DNA of 64,000 nt from Trogon surrucura (lineage: Eukaryota; Chordata; Aves; Trogoniformes; Trogonidae). Every line of letters starts with the position of its first letter. Positions within the stretch are counted from its first letter, which is position 1. The stretch spans positions 114,211,308 to 114,275,307 of the forward strand of contig CM036618.1 in the NCBI GenBank assembly GCA_020746105.1. The letters run 5' to 3'. The position numbers and the translations under genes were made by a program. The notes beneath the pieces are model-generated. The model was given only the letters and a program-made list of their open reading frames with translations. It searched no databases and had not been told where the DNA came from. Shown piece after piece: positions 51,095-64,000 of this stretch.

Positions 51095-52124
51095 AGTCAG
51101 AGAGTTGTGGTCGGTGGGACAGAGTTCAGCTGGAGGCCTGTGTCTAGTGGGGTCCCCCAGGGGTCAGTGCTGGGACCAGCACTATTCAATATATTCGTCA
51201 GTGACCTGGATGAGGGAACAGAGAGCACCGTCAGCAAGTTTGGTGATAACACAGAACTGGGAGGAGTGGCTGACACACCAGCAGGCTGTGCTGCCATTCA
51301 GAGAGAGCTGGACAGGCTGGAGAGTTGGACAGGGAGAAATTTTATGAAATACAACAAGGGCAAGTGTAGACTCTTCCACCTGAGAAAGAACAACCCCAGG
51401 TACCAGTATAGGTTGGGGACTGACCTGTTGGAGAGCACCATCAGGGAAAGGGACCTGGGGATCCTAGTGGACAGCAGGATGACCATGAGCCAGCGATGTG
51501 CCCTCATGGCCAAGAAGGCCAATGGCATCCTGGGGTGTATTAGAAGGGGAGTAGCAAGTAGGTCGAGAGAGGTCCTCCTGCCCCTCTACTCTGCCCTGGT
51601 GAGGCCACATCTGGAATATTGTGTCCAGTTCTGGGCCCCTCAGTTCAAGAAGGACAGGGAGCTGCTTGAGAGAGTCCAGAGTAGAGCCACAAAGATGGTG
51701 AAGGGAGTGGAACATCTCCCTTGAGAGGAAAGGCTGAAGGAGCTGGGTCTCTTTAGCTTGGAGAAGAGGAGGCTGAGGGGTGACCTCGTTCATGTTTATA
51801 AATACGTCAAAGGGGAGTGTCAGGAGGACGAAGCCAGGCTCTCCTCAGTGATGTCCACTGACAGGACAAGGGGCAATGGGTTCAAGGTGGAACACAGGAA
51901 GTTCGACAAAAACATTAGAAAAAAGTTTTTCACAGTGAGGGTGACAGAGCCCTGGCACAGGCTGCCCAGGGAGGTTGTGGAATCTCCTTCTCTGGAGACA
52001 TTCAAACCCCACCTGGACGCCTTCCTGTGTGACCTGCTGTAGGTGATCCTGCTCTGGCAGGGGGTTGGACTAGATGATCTTTTGAGGTCCCTTCCAACTG
52101 CTGGCATTCTGTGATTCTGTGATT
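51095..52124 (+). mobile_element. CR1 LINE 3' fragment, nearly open ORF2 end
   Basis: One frame from 51107 to 52042 covers about 312 codons with a single in-frame TGA (51722-51724). Typical CR1 phrases are [61 protein letters not shown] and [16 protein letters not shown]. The end is CATTCTGTGATTCTGTGATT. The good preservation points to a fairly recent insertion. Confidence 0.94.
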
Positions 52125-52975
52125 TCAGTGTGACTAAAATGAGAGAATATCAGTGTGCAGACTTTTTTTGTCTGCTCTGGGGTTGCTTTTAGGCAGACCT
52201 CAAGTGAACAGCTGGAAGTTTGAACGTGGTGCTCTTAAGTAAAGCAATGACCAGTTAAAGATGTGATGTTTCCCAAGTAATGTACCCTTTCTGTTGCCTC
52301 TAAAGAGTAATGTTTAAAAGTTTGCTGAGGCATGTAGCCGTACTATTGACCTGTGGATTGTTCTGTAAGCTCTTTCTTAATGTTTCTAGGGAGGCTGCTG
52401 TGCAGCAGTAATGAGTTTGGTCACGTGCTTTTTGTTAAACAAGTAACTTGTTTGAAAATAGAACAGAAAGATGACCTTGTGGTTTGGACATTGAAGTGAG
52501 GCGTAGATTCCGATCCAGGATCTGAAGTTGCTTGCTCTTGCAGTTCAGATAACCCTTTCCCTGCCTGAAGACATGGCTGTGACTCTTATCCCTGTTCTCT
52601 CCACTTCATTCTCAACTGCTTGTTCCTATGCTGCAGAGTTGTTTCTTTGTGTGTGCCAGGATGACTGTGGAGTTATACTGCAAACCAGAAGTGGTCTTGG
52701 CATGTGGCGGGGTTGCTTCCAAAGCCAATGTCCTGCAGCACCGGGCCAGTACTCATAAAGGAATAAATTTGTCCTTCTTGGGGAAAAATAGAGCCTTACA
52801 AGACTGCCCATACACTCTGGTGTATATCCTTGAGCTGGAAAGACATAGTTGAAGCTGGAGGAGATGGCTGAGGATTCTTTCCTGGCTTCCACAGGTGGGA
52901 GAGCCAGGCTAGGAAGCCTGAAGGTGGTCAGAAAGGGACAACTGGAGAGAAACTGGAGGCTGGAGAAAATGAGTG

Positions 52976-53034
52976 CTGGACTGGATGATCTTTTGAGGTC
53001 CCTTCCAACCCCTGACATTCTGTGATTCTGTGAA
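52976..53034 (+). mobile_element. CR1 LINE 3' terminal stub
   Basis: About 60 bases matching the last part of the copy 0.9 kb upstream: GGATGATCTTTTGAGGTCCC, then TTCCAACCC and ATTCTGTGATTCTGTGA. A heavily 5'-truncated CR1 of the same subfamily. Confidence 0.88.
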
Positions 53035-55983
53035 ACCAGCTGAGAACCAGATCCCCAGCAGAGTTTTCCTTGCTGTCTGATCTGGATGCTGCTGGCTGGG
53101 AATCCCTTGAGCAGGCTCAGAGGACCATGGGAGCTGGTGGAATCTGGAGGAAGGCTTGGGGAGCTATATGTGGAAACCAGCTGGGAATTTTTTGACTGGC
53201 TGCTGAGGTTTTAAGGGCTGTTTGTGCTGAGGAAAGACATTTCCCCTGGTAGGGGTAATTAATATCTGCATAGATTGCAGTGGAGCGTGAGAGAGGCTAA
53301 TGGCTGTGTGACTGAGTAGTGTGCTGTGCATGCTGGGACAGGCTGGCTGGGCAGATCCTGATGCTTCCTCAGGAGATGCTTCTTGACAATGTGCTTATTA
53401 TCTGGAAATCAGCGTGTGTGACAGGAGGCGCCAGGAGGCTATGGCAAAGCCTCGTGTCCTGTTGTGGTAGATGCTGCATGATGTGCTATAATGAAATGCT
53501 GCCCATTCTGGAGGGGTTTTACTCCATGCTTTGGATAGACATGGGTGAGGGGGAGGCGGAAGTGAAGTGATTCATCCAACAGTTAAAAAGTGGCAGAAAC
53601 GGATCAAATCTCACCTCTCTGCCTGGAACCAGGTCTTCACTCTAAATTGCTTCCTTCTGTAAAAGCAGTGAGGTGTCTCTGTAGGAGAGCCTGGGGGATG
53701 TGGTTATATCACTGCAACTCTCCTGTGCGTATGGTAGGGCAGCACTTATTTGGCATGGTTTGTCCTCAATTAATTTTCCGTTATTTTTTTTCCCGTCCCC
53801 AAATGATTGGGTATTATGTATAACACAGTTGTAGCCTCACGTAGGAAGCTACTACAAAAATACACAATGCCTTTCCAACTCTTTCCATTTCCAATTTATT
53901 TGCCCACTTTTGTCATGGCTTGTCAAGGATAACTGCCTCAAAGAACCATGTTTCATAGAAATCAGTGGTTAGAGGGAGGTTGGAGGTCCTGTTGGATCCC
54001 CTGTGATGAGGATTTGGCTGTCTTCCAGCCTCGTGTTTGCAGGCTGAGGTGCCTGAGCACATTCCAGAGATAACTCTTAACCATCCTCAAGGTTTGCTGT
54101 CTCCTTCTAGTGGGGTGGCATTGGGAATCAGGAGGGGAAAGGAGAAGACAAGGCAGCCTGGGAACAGCTGAGATAACTGCGGGAAAGGGGGTGGGAGAGA
54201 ATAGTGCGTTTTCCAGTTAAGCTGTTTCAGGACTGGCAGCAGTAGTTTAAGCAAAATTTGAGTGGTGCGCTTTCCAGCGATGCGTCTGTGTGAGTATTGA
54301 ATATGAAAGGATTTGGGGTGATGAGAGAATGGTTTCAAGAGCCTGTTTCAATCCTTGTGCAGCAAGATGCAGTCGCTCCCTACATATGTAGGTAAATGCC
54401 TTTAAACCAGTGAGGTTTAAATTATCAACCCTAAAGACCTCTCTTAAACAACTGGAGGAGGAAAGGTTTAAAAGCCACCCCCTTGCCTTATAACTTCTGC
54501 CTACTCAGAGCCTAAGCAAGGGGAGGGGGAGGAAATCTCTTAACCTTATTATTGTTTGTGACTACAGTAAGCAATCCAATTACTGCCATCCTTTAATCCT
54601 GACACCGCTGAACCCCAATTAGAACAGAGAAGTCTTGGTTTCATAACCTTGCAGACAGGGATGCAGTATCTGTGGAGGAAGTCATTGAATCTTGACCATT
54701 ACCTGGAAAAAGTGTGATGAGGCTTCACATTGACCACTTAGTTTGTCCAAAGAGCGTTAGAACAGTTGGCGTCAAAATTTGAGTCCTGTCTGTCCATGGA
54801 AAGGAATGACTGCCTGGCTGCCTCTGGCTTCTCCAGCCTCTCTTTTTTAGTGATCTGGATACTTCCTTCATGGATCTAAGTGTATTTTGGGGGAAGTCTG
54901 AAGCCTTTAGCAGATCCTGATAGTTCCTTCCTCTTGAGAAGAGGGGGGGGGGGGAAGCATGTTCCAAAGACCACTTCTGCCACTGCAGCCGTGGTTATTT
55001 CTCCTCTGGGTACCTAGTGCCTGTGCCAGGGGAGGGATGTTCTTTGGACGAGATGCAGACAAGCAAAACGGTTGGTGATGGGATAGCAGAAGCGTTCCGC
55101 ATCTCAGCTGAACACTGCTGTGAGCAGAAGGCAGAGCACTTAGTTATTGGCTCCCAGGAGATCTTGTATTCTCTTCTGAAAAATGATGAAGCACTCATAT
55201 TGTGTCCAGTCCTGGTTATAGTGACAAACATTCCTGTTGACATGAATATGAATAGGTTTTGGGTCCCAAGTGACGAAAGATTAATAACTCCGCTTAATTA
55301 CAACCTATTTTATTTTTTTTAATACTCTGCGAGTAAATGACTTTTCAAGGAGAGCTGGCTGTGAGAGGTACAGGATGTCAGAAGTCTCTTTGGGAAGAAG
55401 GCAAAACTAAGTAGATCAAGGTTTAAAATCCAGGGTAGCTTTGTGTGAGAGAAGCTTCATGGTCTCTGCCTTCAGAGTTGATAGAATTTCAAGCCAAACA
55501 AACTTTCTATTAAGGTTAGAAGTATTCAGTGCAGACCTCTTCCCGGGCGGTTACAGCCTCAGCTGTCCACATGGAGACAGTTCTACAGAGCATCTTTCTT
55601 GTAATACCTGAGGGCAGAGCATCCTGAAAGAGATTATGAAAGGGAAGTGTAGAGATGTGTTGTTTCACTGGAACGAGTTATATTTGATTGTATAAGTAAA
55701 GCATGTGAGGTTTCAAAATTCATTTCCTGTTATGCAGAACAAACATTTGCTGCAGACAGCCCTTGAGAAGGATCTTGGAGTTGTTAACTATGCAGGTGAA
55801 TTGGTATCTGATATGGCTTCTCTGTGTAAGCAGGGAGTGGGGTGAGGGACTTTCTTAGAAGCAGCAGGTAGAAGAACAAATGCTAAAAAAAAAAAAGATT
55901 CGTCTTAAAAAAAAAAAGGAAGAAAGAAAAAATGTATAGTTTGGTGACAATGTGAGGGTTTCTAGAAGTACCTTTTGAGTGTC

Positions 55984-56262
55984 GCAGAGTCACAGAATCA
56001 CAGAATTGTTGAGGTCGGAAAAGACCTCTGAGATCATCAAGTCCAGCCTATCACTCAACAGCATCACAGCAGCCAGACCATGGCACTAAGTGCCACATCC
56101 AGTCTTTCTTTAAACACCTCCAGGGACAGTGACTCCACCACTTCCCTGGGCAGTGCATCCCAGTGCCTGAGCACCCTCTCCGTGAGGAATTGTCTCCCGA
56201 TATCTAACCTAAACGTTCCCTGATGCAGTTTAAGGCCAAGAGTCCTGTCTCTTGGTTCTTAA
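55984..56262 (-). mobile_element. CR1 LINE fragment (antisense, RRP36-intron subfamily)
   Basis: It begins CACAGAATCACAGAATTGTT, then GGTCGGAAAAGACCTCTGAG, the reverse of the 3' end of the copy at 20.3-21.3 kb. It carries the same tail including ATCATCAAGTCCAGCCTATC. Confidence 0.9.
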
Positions 56263-58554
56263 CTAATGATGGTAAATGTAGTCAGCGACAGGGAAATAGC
56301 TTGCTTTATTCTGGGGTTGAGAGAGATAATCTTAGACTACCTGAAAGGAGATTTTGAACAACTTCTTTCCGTATTTTGCAATAGCAAATCTTTTCTTGCC
56401 ACCAAATATGTGGTGTATATTCTGTAGAGCATCTGTTGCTCTGTGGGCATGCAATGGAAACGTGTGTGTGCACGCACACACCTGGAACACAAAACTGGAC
56501 CTCAGTGACAAGTTGCCACCCTTGTCAAGGACACTTTTGGAATGCAAAGATCTTTGAGTTTGAGCCAGTCTTAGCTCCCAGATCGGGCCGTTGCCAATCC
56601 TAGATTTCCCGACTTTAGTTTTGACGTGCTGTCTTAAGATCTACAGCCTGAAACACAAGGGCTTATCCCTTGTACTGAGTTTCACCAGTCTTTCACTAAC
56701 ATTAAATTACCCCAGTGGAGGACAAGTTTAGGTTAAATTCACCTAAGCTGATGGCTTCCTTTCCTCTGACTTATATCTGCTGTGCTTTGGGGAGTGGAAC
56801 TCTCTCACAGTAAGTATGTAGAGCCACAACAAGTACCACCTAGATATGTTGGGTTTTTTTCTCTAATGGAAGGCCTTGAGACATTGGGGACTAGGGAAAA
56901 ATCTTGCTCTCCCATGTGGATGCACCTGAGAGCAAAAGTGTTTAGAGTTGCCCAGGACCCACAGGGATATTTCTTTCTTTCTCACTCTTGCAGAATTTGG
57001 CATGTGTTTTCTGTTGCATTGATAGTAGGAGGTCTTCTGTGAAGCTCTGTAATTCTTAAGGCAGGCTTCAATTTCTTTTTAATTTGCTTGCTGAGGTTAT
57101 GCTTTTGGGGACTGTCATCCTCTGAGTATCAAAGGCTAGCAGCTTTCCTTTCCGTAAGAATAAAGATTTGATTTTGAAGACGTGTACAGATTTTGCTCTG
57201 AAGGAAGGTGTCTCATAAAATAAGGAGTTTTCCATCAGGACAAGCTGTGTGTTTCTTGGTGGCTGCAGCTTCTAGATGAAATGGGTGAGATGCTCCGAAA
57301 GGATACGTTTTATAATCAGATCTGTCTCTGTACTATGAATTACTGGACTACATCCATCCTGCTCCTGGCTGCAAACAGCTCCAGAGTGCAACAAACACGT
57401 CGAACTTTAGGTTGTTCTCCAGGCACCTACTTTATGGCAGATCTGAGTAAGCTGAGGTGTGTGGTTGAGTTTTTTCCCCTGTCCTTTGGGATGCATTTCA
57501 AGCTGTTTCTCAATGGCTGTTGGCAGCCTTCCAGTCTCTTGCTGCCTTGCTAAATCACCTGTGGTGTGAGTAGTTTAGTAACACATGAGAATTACAGCAA
57601 GCATAAGGTGGTAGGACTGCAGCGTGTGAACTAGGCTGCTGTGCCCTGGGAGTGCAGATGGAAAAAGCCTGCCTGAAAATAGTGTTTGGGGTGCCTGGTT
57701 AGTATGATTCTCAGTGCAAATCGAGCACTGTCTCCCAGCAGCTGACATCCCTGGCAGGGAATAAGCTGGTAGGTGTTGTTTACTCTCTTCTTAGTTTTCT
57801 CACTAACCTGTGGAAGAATGGAGTAATGTGGCAAGGATGCTGAGAAGCTGCTCCTTCACAGAAGAGTGTTGCCTGGTGGGACTCCGTCAAGCTCTCAGCA
57901 GCTCTGCTGGAAGGCAGAAAGAGCGTTTGATGAAAATCCACTCTGAAACATGGCTGCTGGAAAGATACCATGGTTTTGATTTCTTCCACAGTAGCTCGCT
58001 TCCATCTTCTCTTGTATGGACCTAGGTGGGATTAGTTAGCATGGTTGTGAGAGAGAAGGGACAATCTGCCTGCTTCCCAGTCTTTTTAAAGTAAGTTTGG
58101 CACTCAGCGGGTGAGAGGAAAAATGCCAGTTTTCCCACAGTGGTGCTGCTCGGGATGAACGCGCCTTGCCTTTACTCCTTCCTGCTGAGAAACCTCCTCT
58201 TCCAGTACACCCAAAACCCAGACCTCTCTCCTCTTTTCTGGAAGAGATGGGAACGGGCACGCAAACTATCTGTTAAGTATCTACTAGAGATATTAATCTT
58301 CCATTGTTTCTTCTGCTTTTAGATGAAGCTTTTCTTAAGCAGAGTCTTGCCATTTCCTCTCAGCTGCTTCTCACTGGACAATAAGGAGAAAAGAAAAGCT
58401 GTCTGCAGCTCCTCTGGAAATTGCAAGTTTGGCTGGCCATGATGAGAATCAAATCCTATCTGGTTGCTCTGATGCCCTTTGTAGGGTTATTGGCTCACAT
58501 GCTCAGGTGTTAGGGGAGGGTGTTGAGATAGGAGAGACTTTTACAGTTCAAATA

Positions 58555-58678
58555 TCGTAGAATCATAGAATCTCCTGAATTGGAAGGGATCCACAAAGAT
58601 CATTGAGTCAAACTCCTGACTTCATACAGGGCAACCTAAAAGCCCAGCACTTTAGCCAGAAACAGGTGCTTCCAAATC
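58555..58678 (-). mobile_element. CR1 LINE fragment (antisense, diverged)
   Basis: It starts GTAGAATCATAGAATCTCCT, then TTGGAAGGGATCCACAAAGA and TCATTGAGTC, a CR1 3' end of an older subfamily. It is about 120 bases long. Confidence 0.8.
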
Positions 58679-61600
58679 TTGCAGAAGGTAAGGAACACAG
58701 CATTGTCTGTGGGTTCAGATAACACAGTGGTGGGGCTGAGATGCCAGGGAGGAGAAGGCAGGGAAAGGCAAAGCTCACCAGATCACCAGCCGGCCCAGAG
58801 CTTGACATGGGAGCGGGCAGCTCATGCAGATGCTAGCGTGCAGTTAAGCTCTGTGTCTGCTTGAGATGCAACAGAGCAGGCAGGTCATGGTACTCTGCGC
58901 TCCAGGTGCCTGAGATTGTGCCCTGCTGCGAGGTTGTGAGGATGGATGATGGTTATTGTCCCCGTTTCTAAAGAACATCTTGTAGCTCTCTGGCTGCGCA
59001 TCGGAGATTTGCAGGCCAGGAGCTTACGGTGGGGAAGGGAAGCTTTCTCTTGCCGATTAGTGTTTTGTTTTGCGAAAAGAAACGATTTCTAGGGAACGGC
59101 TCGAGAAGCCATCTCTGGATCCAAGCAGAGCTGTTCAGGGTGGGAAACAGAGCTCTTCAAAAAGCTGTAACTTTTCTTCTAAGTGTAAATATTTTTGGTG
59201 CTGTTTAATGCAGCAATGACTTTGAAGTTGTTGGGTTTCAACTTCACAAATGTTAAATTCAGCTCCTGTGAATGAATATCAGATACTGTGTTTCTGGAGG
59301 AATCACTCGTGGAATCAGGCTGCTGCTTTGTCTCTCCGTTGAAAGGACTTACATGCAATATGTGGTGGGGTGACACTGTTTTCAGCCACGGAGCCTTTTA
59401 TCCTCTTGACAGACCTCACAAAGAGGGCAATAAATTTCAGAGATGGCTTGACACCAGACCAGGTTATTTTGTTACTCATCAGTGGACCGTTTTTCTGCAG
59501 GTTTTCAGTATGTTGCCTTTTTCTCGTCACCTCTGCGAATACAATGTTTGTGTATGCCCTACAGGAGGTCAGGCCATATAGACCTTTAAAGTCCCTTCTA
59601 ATCTTAAAAAATATGGAAAAAAAGCCTCCAATGGGAAGTCTTACATGATGAGCCTTAGGAGTCGACATGTTAGATCCTGACAATGAATGGTTTTCTAATA
59701 AGTACCTTCTCAAATAGCAGCTTTCCTCCTGCTCTGCCCCCCCCGCCCAAAATAAACAAACCCAAAACTGGTGTTTGGCATCTTTAATCTTTTGCAATGC
59801 AAGTAGCAGGGACATGTGACGCAAAGCTGTTGTGTGAGCTCTCATCACAGCATGGCCAGCGTCCTCAGTAGGAATCTGTGTAGCCAATTGCAGGACTCGG
59901 TGCAGGGCAAAATGGGTGAAATAAAAGCACTCGGATGAAGCCAGTAGTGCTGTCTTGATGAAGCTGTGTTAGCACGATGTTATGCCGAGGGAGGCAAAGG
60001 TGAGAGGCACCCGAAGTGGCTGCTGGCTGTTGTCTCACCTTAACTGGAAGCCTCGCTGCGTTGCATGCCTTTGTGCTGGGTGATACGTGTAGCTGGCATT
60101 AGAAATGTTTCCTGTGGGTGACTCATGCACAGACTGTTTCTAAAGAAGGTGGGAGAGCTTTATTCCTTTCCCAGGCCAAATTCCAAACCCACTGTACCTG
60201 CACTTGGCATGACACCTTGGATGGCGTGGTCCTGGCCTTGCAGCTGGGGGCTGGCATCCCTTCTCTGGCACAAGTTGCAGCCCATGCCTGACTGTGTAGC
60301 AAGCCATCTCAGCGCTGGCCTGGAAGGAAACAAGTTGGTGTTTTTTAGGTTCGTTCTTTGCTGGATTAGCAGGTTGAGTCAGTTCATCATGTGCTCAAGC
60401 ACGGTGGTGGTGGAGAATCACAGGGAGTGGAGAATAAGGCACTGGCTTCTGGTGGCGGGGGCTGCTGGCTGGGTTCACCAGCTTCTCTGCCTGTACCCTC
60501 TGAGAGGGATGCCAGCGTTCCTAAGAACCGTGACGATTTCTGTGAACGTCTTTTACAAGGGCCTGAAAATGAGCCTGGAAATGAATCCTCTGGACCCCTG
60601 GGGGCATCGTGGGGGAAGCTGGCTATGAGCAGGAACATGCTACCCTGGATATCTATGTGCTAGCTGCTGCCCATTGTGTGCTCTCTAATGGGTACAACCT
60701 GCATGGGGTCCGCAAAACAAAGCCGTCTGGTTTTGTCTGCGAGGGGGCAGCTGTGTAAGGAGAAGGTTTTTCTGATTTAGCCCTAGTGTAAACAGATTAA
60801 AATTTCCTTTTTCTTTCTTCACAAATGTCTTTTTATTCCTTTGATTAGTGCAGATAGGTAGTCCTCTTTCCATTTTGGCTGACTTTAATTAATGGTTGTT
60901 TGGAGGATAACTAGGTAAAGTAAGGTGTTTCTCACTGAGCACCAGTTCTAAAGGGTCTGTTATCAAGTGTCCTCTTCCCTGGTGCCTTCCCCAGGTGACT
61001 CCTTGAAGAAAATTTTCTGCCGAGATGGAAATATGTCTCTAACTGGAGGAAAGGCTCTTCCAAAAGCACTGAAGCATAGGAGTTCCCAAGGAGATTGCAG
61101 CAGTGTGTGTGTAAGAACTCATCCTTTCTGCTTATGTTTGAGGCTGTTACAGAATATCCTGGGTGTTTTAAGCCCAAATTGCTATGGTGTAGCTGGACCC
61201 GCAAGCATATATTGCTCAATAAGTGAGTGACAGGCATATTGCCAGGGCTAGACACAGCTCAGTCAGGAGGGCAGCTCTTGGAGGTGTGTGCTGAGCAGAT
61301 TATCAGTAGTGCTCAGATACCAGCTTTATCAAAAGCAGTGCAAAATCAAGAAAAAACTACCAGAAACAGCTAACAAATAACACCCACAGTTCTTTGTTCT
61401 ATGACTGAAGAGTATTTCCTTTAAGCCTTTCTTTTTCCAGGGGAGAAATCGACCTTGAGCCTGAAACCCAGTGCTTTAGTGTCTGTGAGCAGCTCTTTGT
61501 GCAGGATGCTCAAATAAAACTAACTCGTGGGAGACTGTCTCAGCCTGCCTTTTGAGGAGTAAACCAGCATTACTCTGGAGAGATGGAGTGCTGGTTCATA

Positions 61601-62534
61601 CACAGGCTGTGCACAAAGAGCTTGTTTGTGGAGAGCTGAGGGCAGGTACCATTCTCTTTATGGAGCTACCAAACCTGGAAGCAGAGGTCGCTGTAACTGA
61701 TGCAGGGGCTTTTCACAGTCACACACCTGATCTCCATCCTAGAGCTTCGTTTTAACCTGTATCTTCTCAATTTTTTCTTTGTATTTCATAACTGTTCACA
61801 TTGTTAGGTTAAATCTCTTTTCATGCAAGAAGAGTTAAGAGATATATCATATGTTTCCTCTGTCAATGAAGCATGCGCATGGCTGAGGTTTATTGTGTGT
61901 TGCAGAGGCTTTGCATCCCGCAGCATCGCCAAAGGTGAGGCTGGACTTGCCGTCAGATTGGGATGTTGCAGAGGGTGGTGTTGTTTCTGCTGACAGAAAT
62001 GGAAATGGTAGACGAGTCTCGTGTTTTGGGTTATCTCTAGAATTGCTGGAATAATTTGTACTTTCTACTATGGTAGTAACAGGCAGTCAGAGGGGCTGAC
62101 AAGAGCAATTACATTAAGCCTACTAACCCTTGCTAATACTGTGAGACAGAGGGATTGTAGTGTTGTCTGACTGAGGCTTAAGCCAGGTGTTTAATATCAG
62201 GTACTTAAGTTCAAGCTTTGAGAGATGATGTAAACAAGAAGGTAGGGAAAATGCCCAGTTTTATTTCTGTGATTTTGGAAAATGCTGGAAGACTGTTGTG
62301 CTCTGAAGTATTGTCAGCCCTTATAAAGTGGTTCTGAGGACTGCTCACTCTAGTAGGTCTGGTTTTATGTTTTTATTGCCTGTTGTGCTGAAGCGGCTCA
62401 GGCTGCATTTTAACAGAGAACAAGCTGTTTGTGTTACGCACAACACACAGGCTGCTCGGAAACCGATGTGCGTAGTCTTCAAAGGTCTCCAATGTGTTGT
62501 TCCCTCAAATGGAAAAAACCTGGGGAATCAGTCA

Positions 62535-62553
62535 TGGTGGTGGTGGTGGTGGT
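62535..62553 (+). repeat. (TGG)n microsatellite
   Basis: Six TGG units in PACS intron 1. A simple short tandem repeat. Confidence 0.9.
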
Positions 62554-64000
62554 TCAAGGATCTGCTTTATGGAAAGCCTTCACAGCCTGGCTTTACTGGA
62601 TGCTGAGCCCATGCCGGATGTTCCAGCTGCTCCGGTGTCCCTTAGAGATCTTCCATTCATAAGAATGAGCTGGGTTGATCTTTCTTATGCTTCCAATCCT
62701 GTGGCCGGAAAGCGGGATAACTGGCTGTCATCCAGGTGCTAGAAGGGCTTTGCTGAATTTTCTGAGTCCAGTGGTCTCCGGTGACATGGATTTGCAGAGT
62801 TGCTGTGGCAACCTGCGTAGGTTCCCTCAAGCCCCAGCCTGGTTCTTGGCTTCCCAATTAGCTTCGCTATTCATCCTGCTTGCGAGAGGGCGAGCGAGGA
62901 CTGGGCCTGGGGGCAGTTTGCCTGCTTGGCCAAGCATAGCAGCCTCTGAAGGGGTAGGGACAGAGAGCGTACAGAGCTTCGCCCTGTGCCTGCCTTCTCT
63001 CCCTCCGGCTGGGCAGATCAGTGAGAGCCGCTGCCTCTCCGCAGCCTCCCTGCTGCCTTTGTTTGCTTATTCCTGCCGGAGTGAAAGGGTTTTGTTGTCT
63101 CCTGGGCCTAATGCATTTAGGTCAGAGAGAGCTAAGCCACAATTGAAATCAAGCTGGGTTTTTTTTTGAAAGTAATTTGAAAACTTGCGCTGTTTCCATT
63201 TTAGGTGAAAAATATTGGCAACTTAAACAGAGATATGGCTCTTAAAACAGTGCTCGCTGCAAGGGAGCTCATTCCTCTGAAGTTTGTTCGAGTGGAGTGT
63301 AGTTCAAATAGGGCCTTGAGCTAAGCCCTTGAAGGCAGAATTTTTAAAGCTCCCAAGGTAGTTTAGGACCTGATGCTTCCTAAGTGAGGTCCTCCCTGGA
63401 ACATTCAACCTGTCTGTCTTTCCTCTTCACTCCTTGAGTTCAGCGTGCAGCAGCGTTGGCTCCCCATACTCAAAAATCTTGTTCTGAAGCTCCAACGCCT
63501 TCATATGAGGATGCTCGCAAGGCCCCGGGTGGATATCTCTTTGAGCGTGACGATGTGAATCACCAGGGAGAAAATGAAACTTCCCATTTTATGTGCATGT
63601 TTTCTAACAGATAAGAAGCTGATTAATTAAATGGTAGACACAGCTGTAATATAGGGAAATTAAGGGTTGGAGAGAGATAGAAGTATCTTTTTGTTTCTTT
63701 TAAATTGATTTTTAAACACTTCCTTATTATTATGCGTTGTGGGGTATTATATGCATATCTGAATTGAAATTTTCTCGTCTCCTCTTCAGGATCTGACCAC
63801 CCATCCCAGCATAATAGTCCTGGGTTTGTATTTCTTGTGAGTTGCCCAGCACTACTGTATCTTAATGTTCAGGGCAAGCTAAACATGCAGTGTTCATCAA
63901 AAGCTGTTCCAGTGTTTGTCAGTCCAGCAGACTCTACTGATGTCATTTTATGAATCTTGATTAAAGTATAAAGCATGTAGTTTTCTACTGTTTCTGTGAA

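Larger units (their letters stand above)
42502..64000 (+). other. Presumed first intron of the PACS-family gene (open at window end)
   Basis: I looked for the next PACS exon, which should start with the SLTLKKL region, and did not find it on the plus strand. All 21.5 kb appear non-coding. The sequence holds CR1 copies at 51.1, 53.0, 56.0 and 58.6 kb, A/T-rich tracts and a (TGG)n stretch. Long PACS first introns are normal in vertebrates. Confidence 0.65.

Noticed and set aside
56461-56481. GTGTGTGTGCACGCACACAC near-palindrome
   Set aside because: Simple alternating purine-pyrimidine repeat, too short and common to merit a feature.

Overview
This is a stretch of bird nuclear DNA. Its genes are split by GT-AG introns, it has CpG-island promoters, and it carries at least seven CR1 retrotransposon copies (3' ends of the ATTCTGTGATT type) plus an avian-type solo LTR. 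There is no operon structure, and codon runs are interrupted by long introns. I identified the genes by assembling exons by eye and comparing them with remembered vertebrate proteins; no database search was run.

Layout. (1) 1-14261, plus: KLHDC3, complete except for about the first seven codons, in ten exons; the visible 375 codons match the human length exactly. (2) 16520-19675, plus: a compact eight-exon bHLH-PAS gene of the NPAS4 family, best read as NPAS4L (432 codons). It has a MEF2-pair/CRE-like/TATA-like promoter, and its stop codon lies inside its own AATAAA. (3) 19871-29948, plus: RRP36, a nucleolar 90S pre-ribosome factor, seven exons, 283 codons. Its promoter fills the roughly 200 bases after NPAS4L and reaches into the last NPAS4L exon. 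Its first intron holds a CR1 and an LTR split by another CR1. (4) 35.9-32.4 kb, minus: a TMEM121-family membrane protein, with a non-coding first exon in a CpG island and a single coding exon. (5) 41.5-42.5 kb, plus: CpG-island promoter with five evenly spaced CCAAT boxes, and coding exon 1 of a PACS-family sorting adaptor. The remaining 21.5 kb looks like PACS intron 1, with four more CR1 copies and no recognisable exon.

How the pieces fit. KLHDC3 and RRP36 are next to each other in mammals (human 6p21.1). Here an NPAS4-like gene sits between them, and TMEM121-like and PACS-like genes follow. In human the relatives of these extra genes lie on 11q13 (NPAS4, PACS1) and 14q32 (TMEM121, PACS2). 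Those regions also share the KLC paralogues with 6p21.1 (KLC2, KLC1, KLC4). The simplest inference is that this bird locus keeps a third set of whole-genome-duplication copies (ohnologs) that mammals lost. The genes have unrelated jobs: a ubiquitin-ligase substrate receptor, an inducible transcription factor, an rRNA-processing factor, a membrane protein and a trafficking adaptor. What they share is position, not a pathway.
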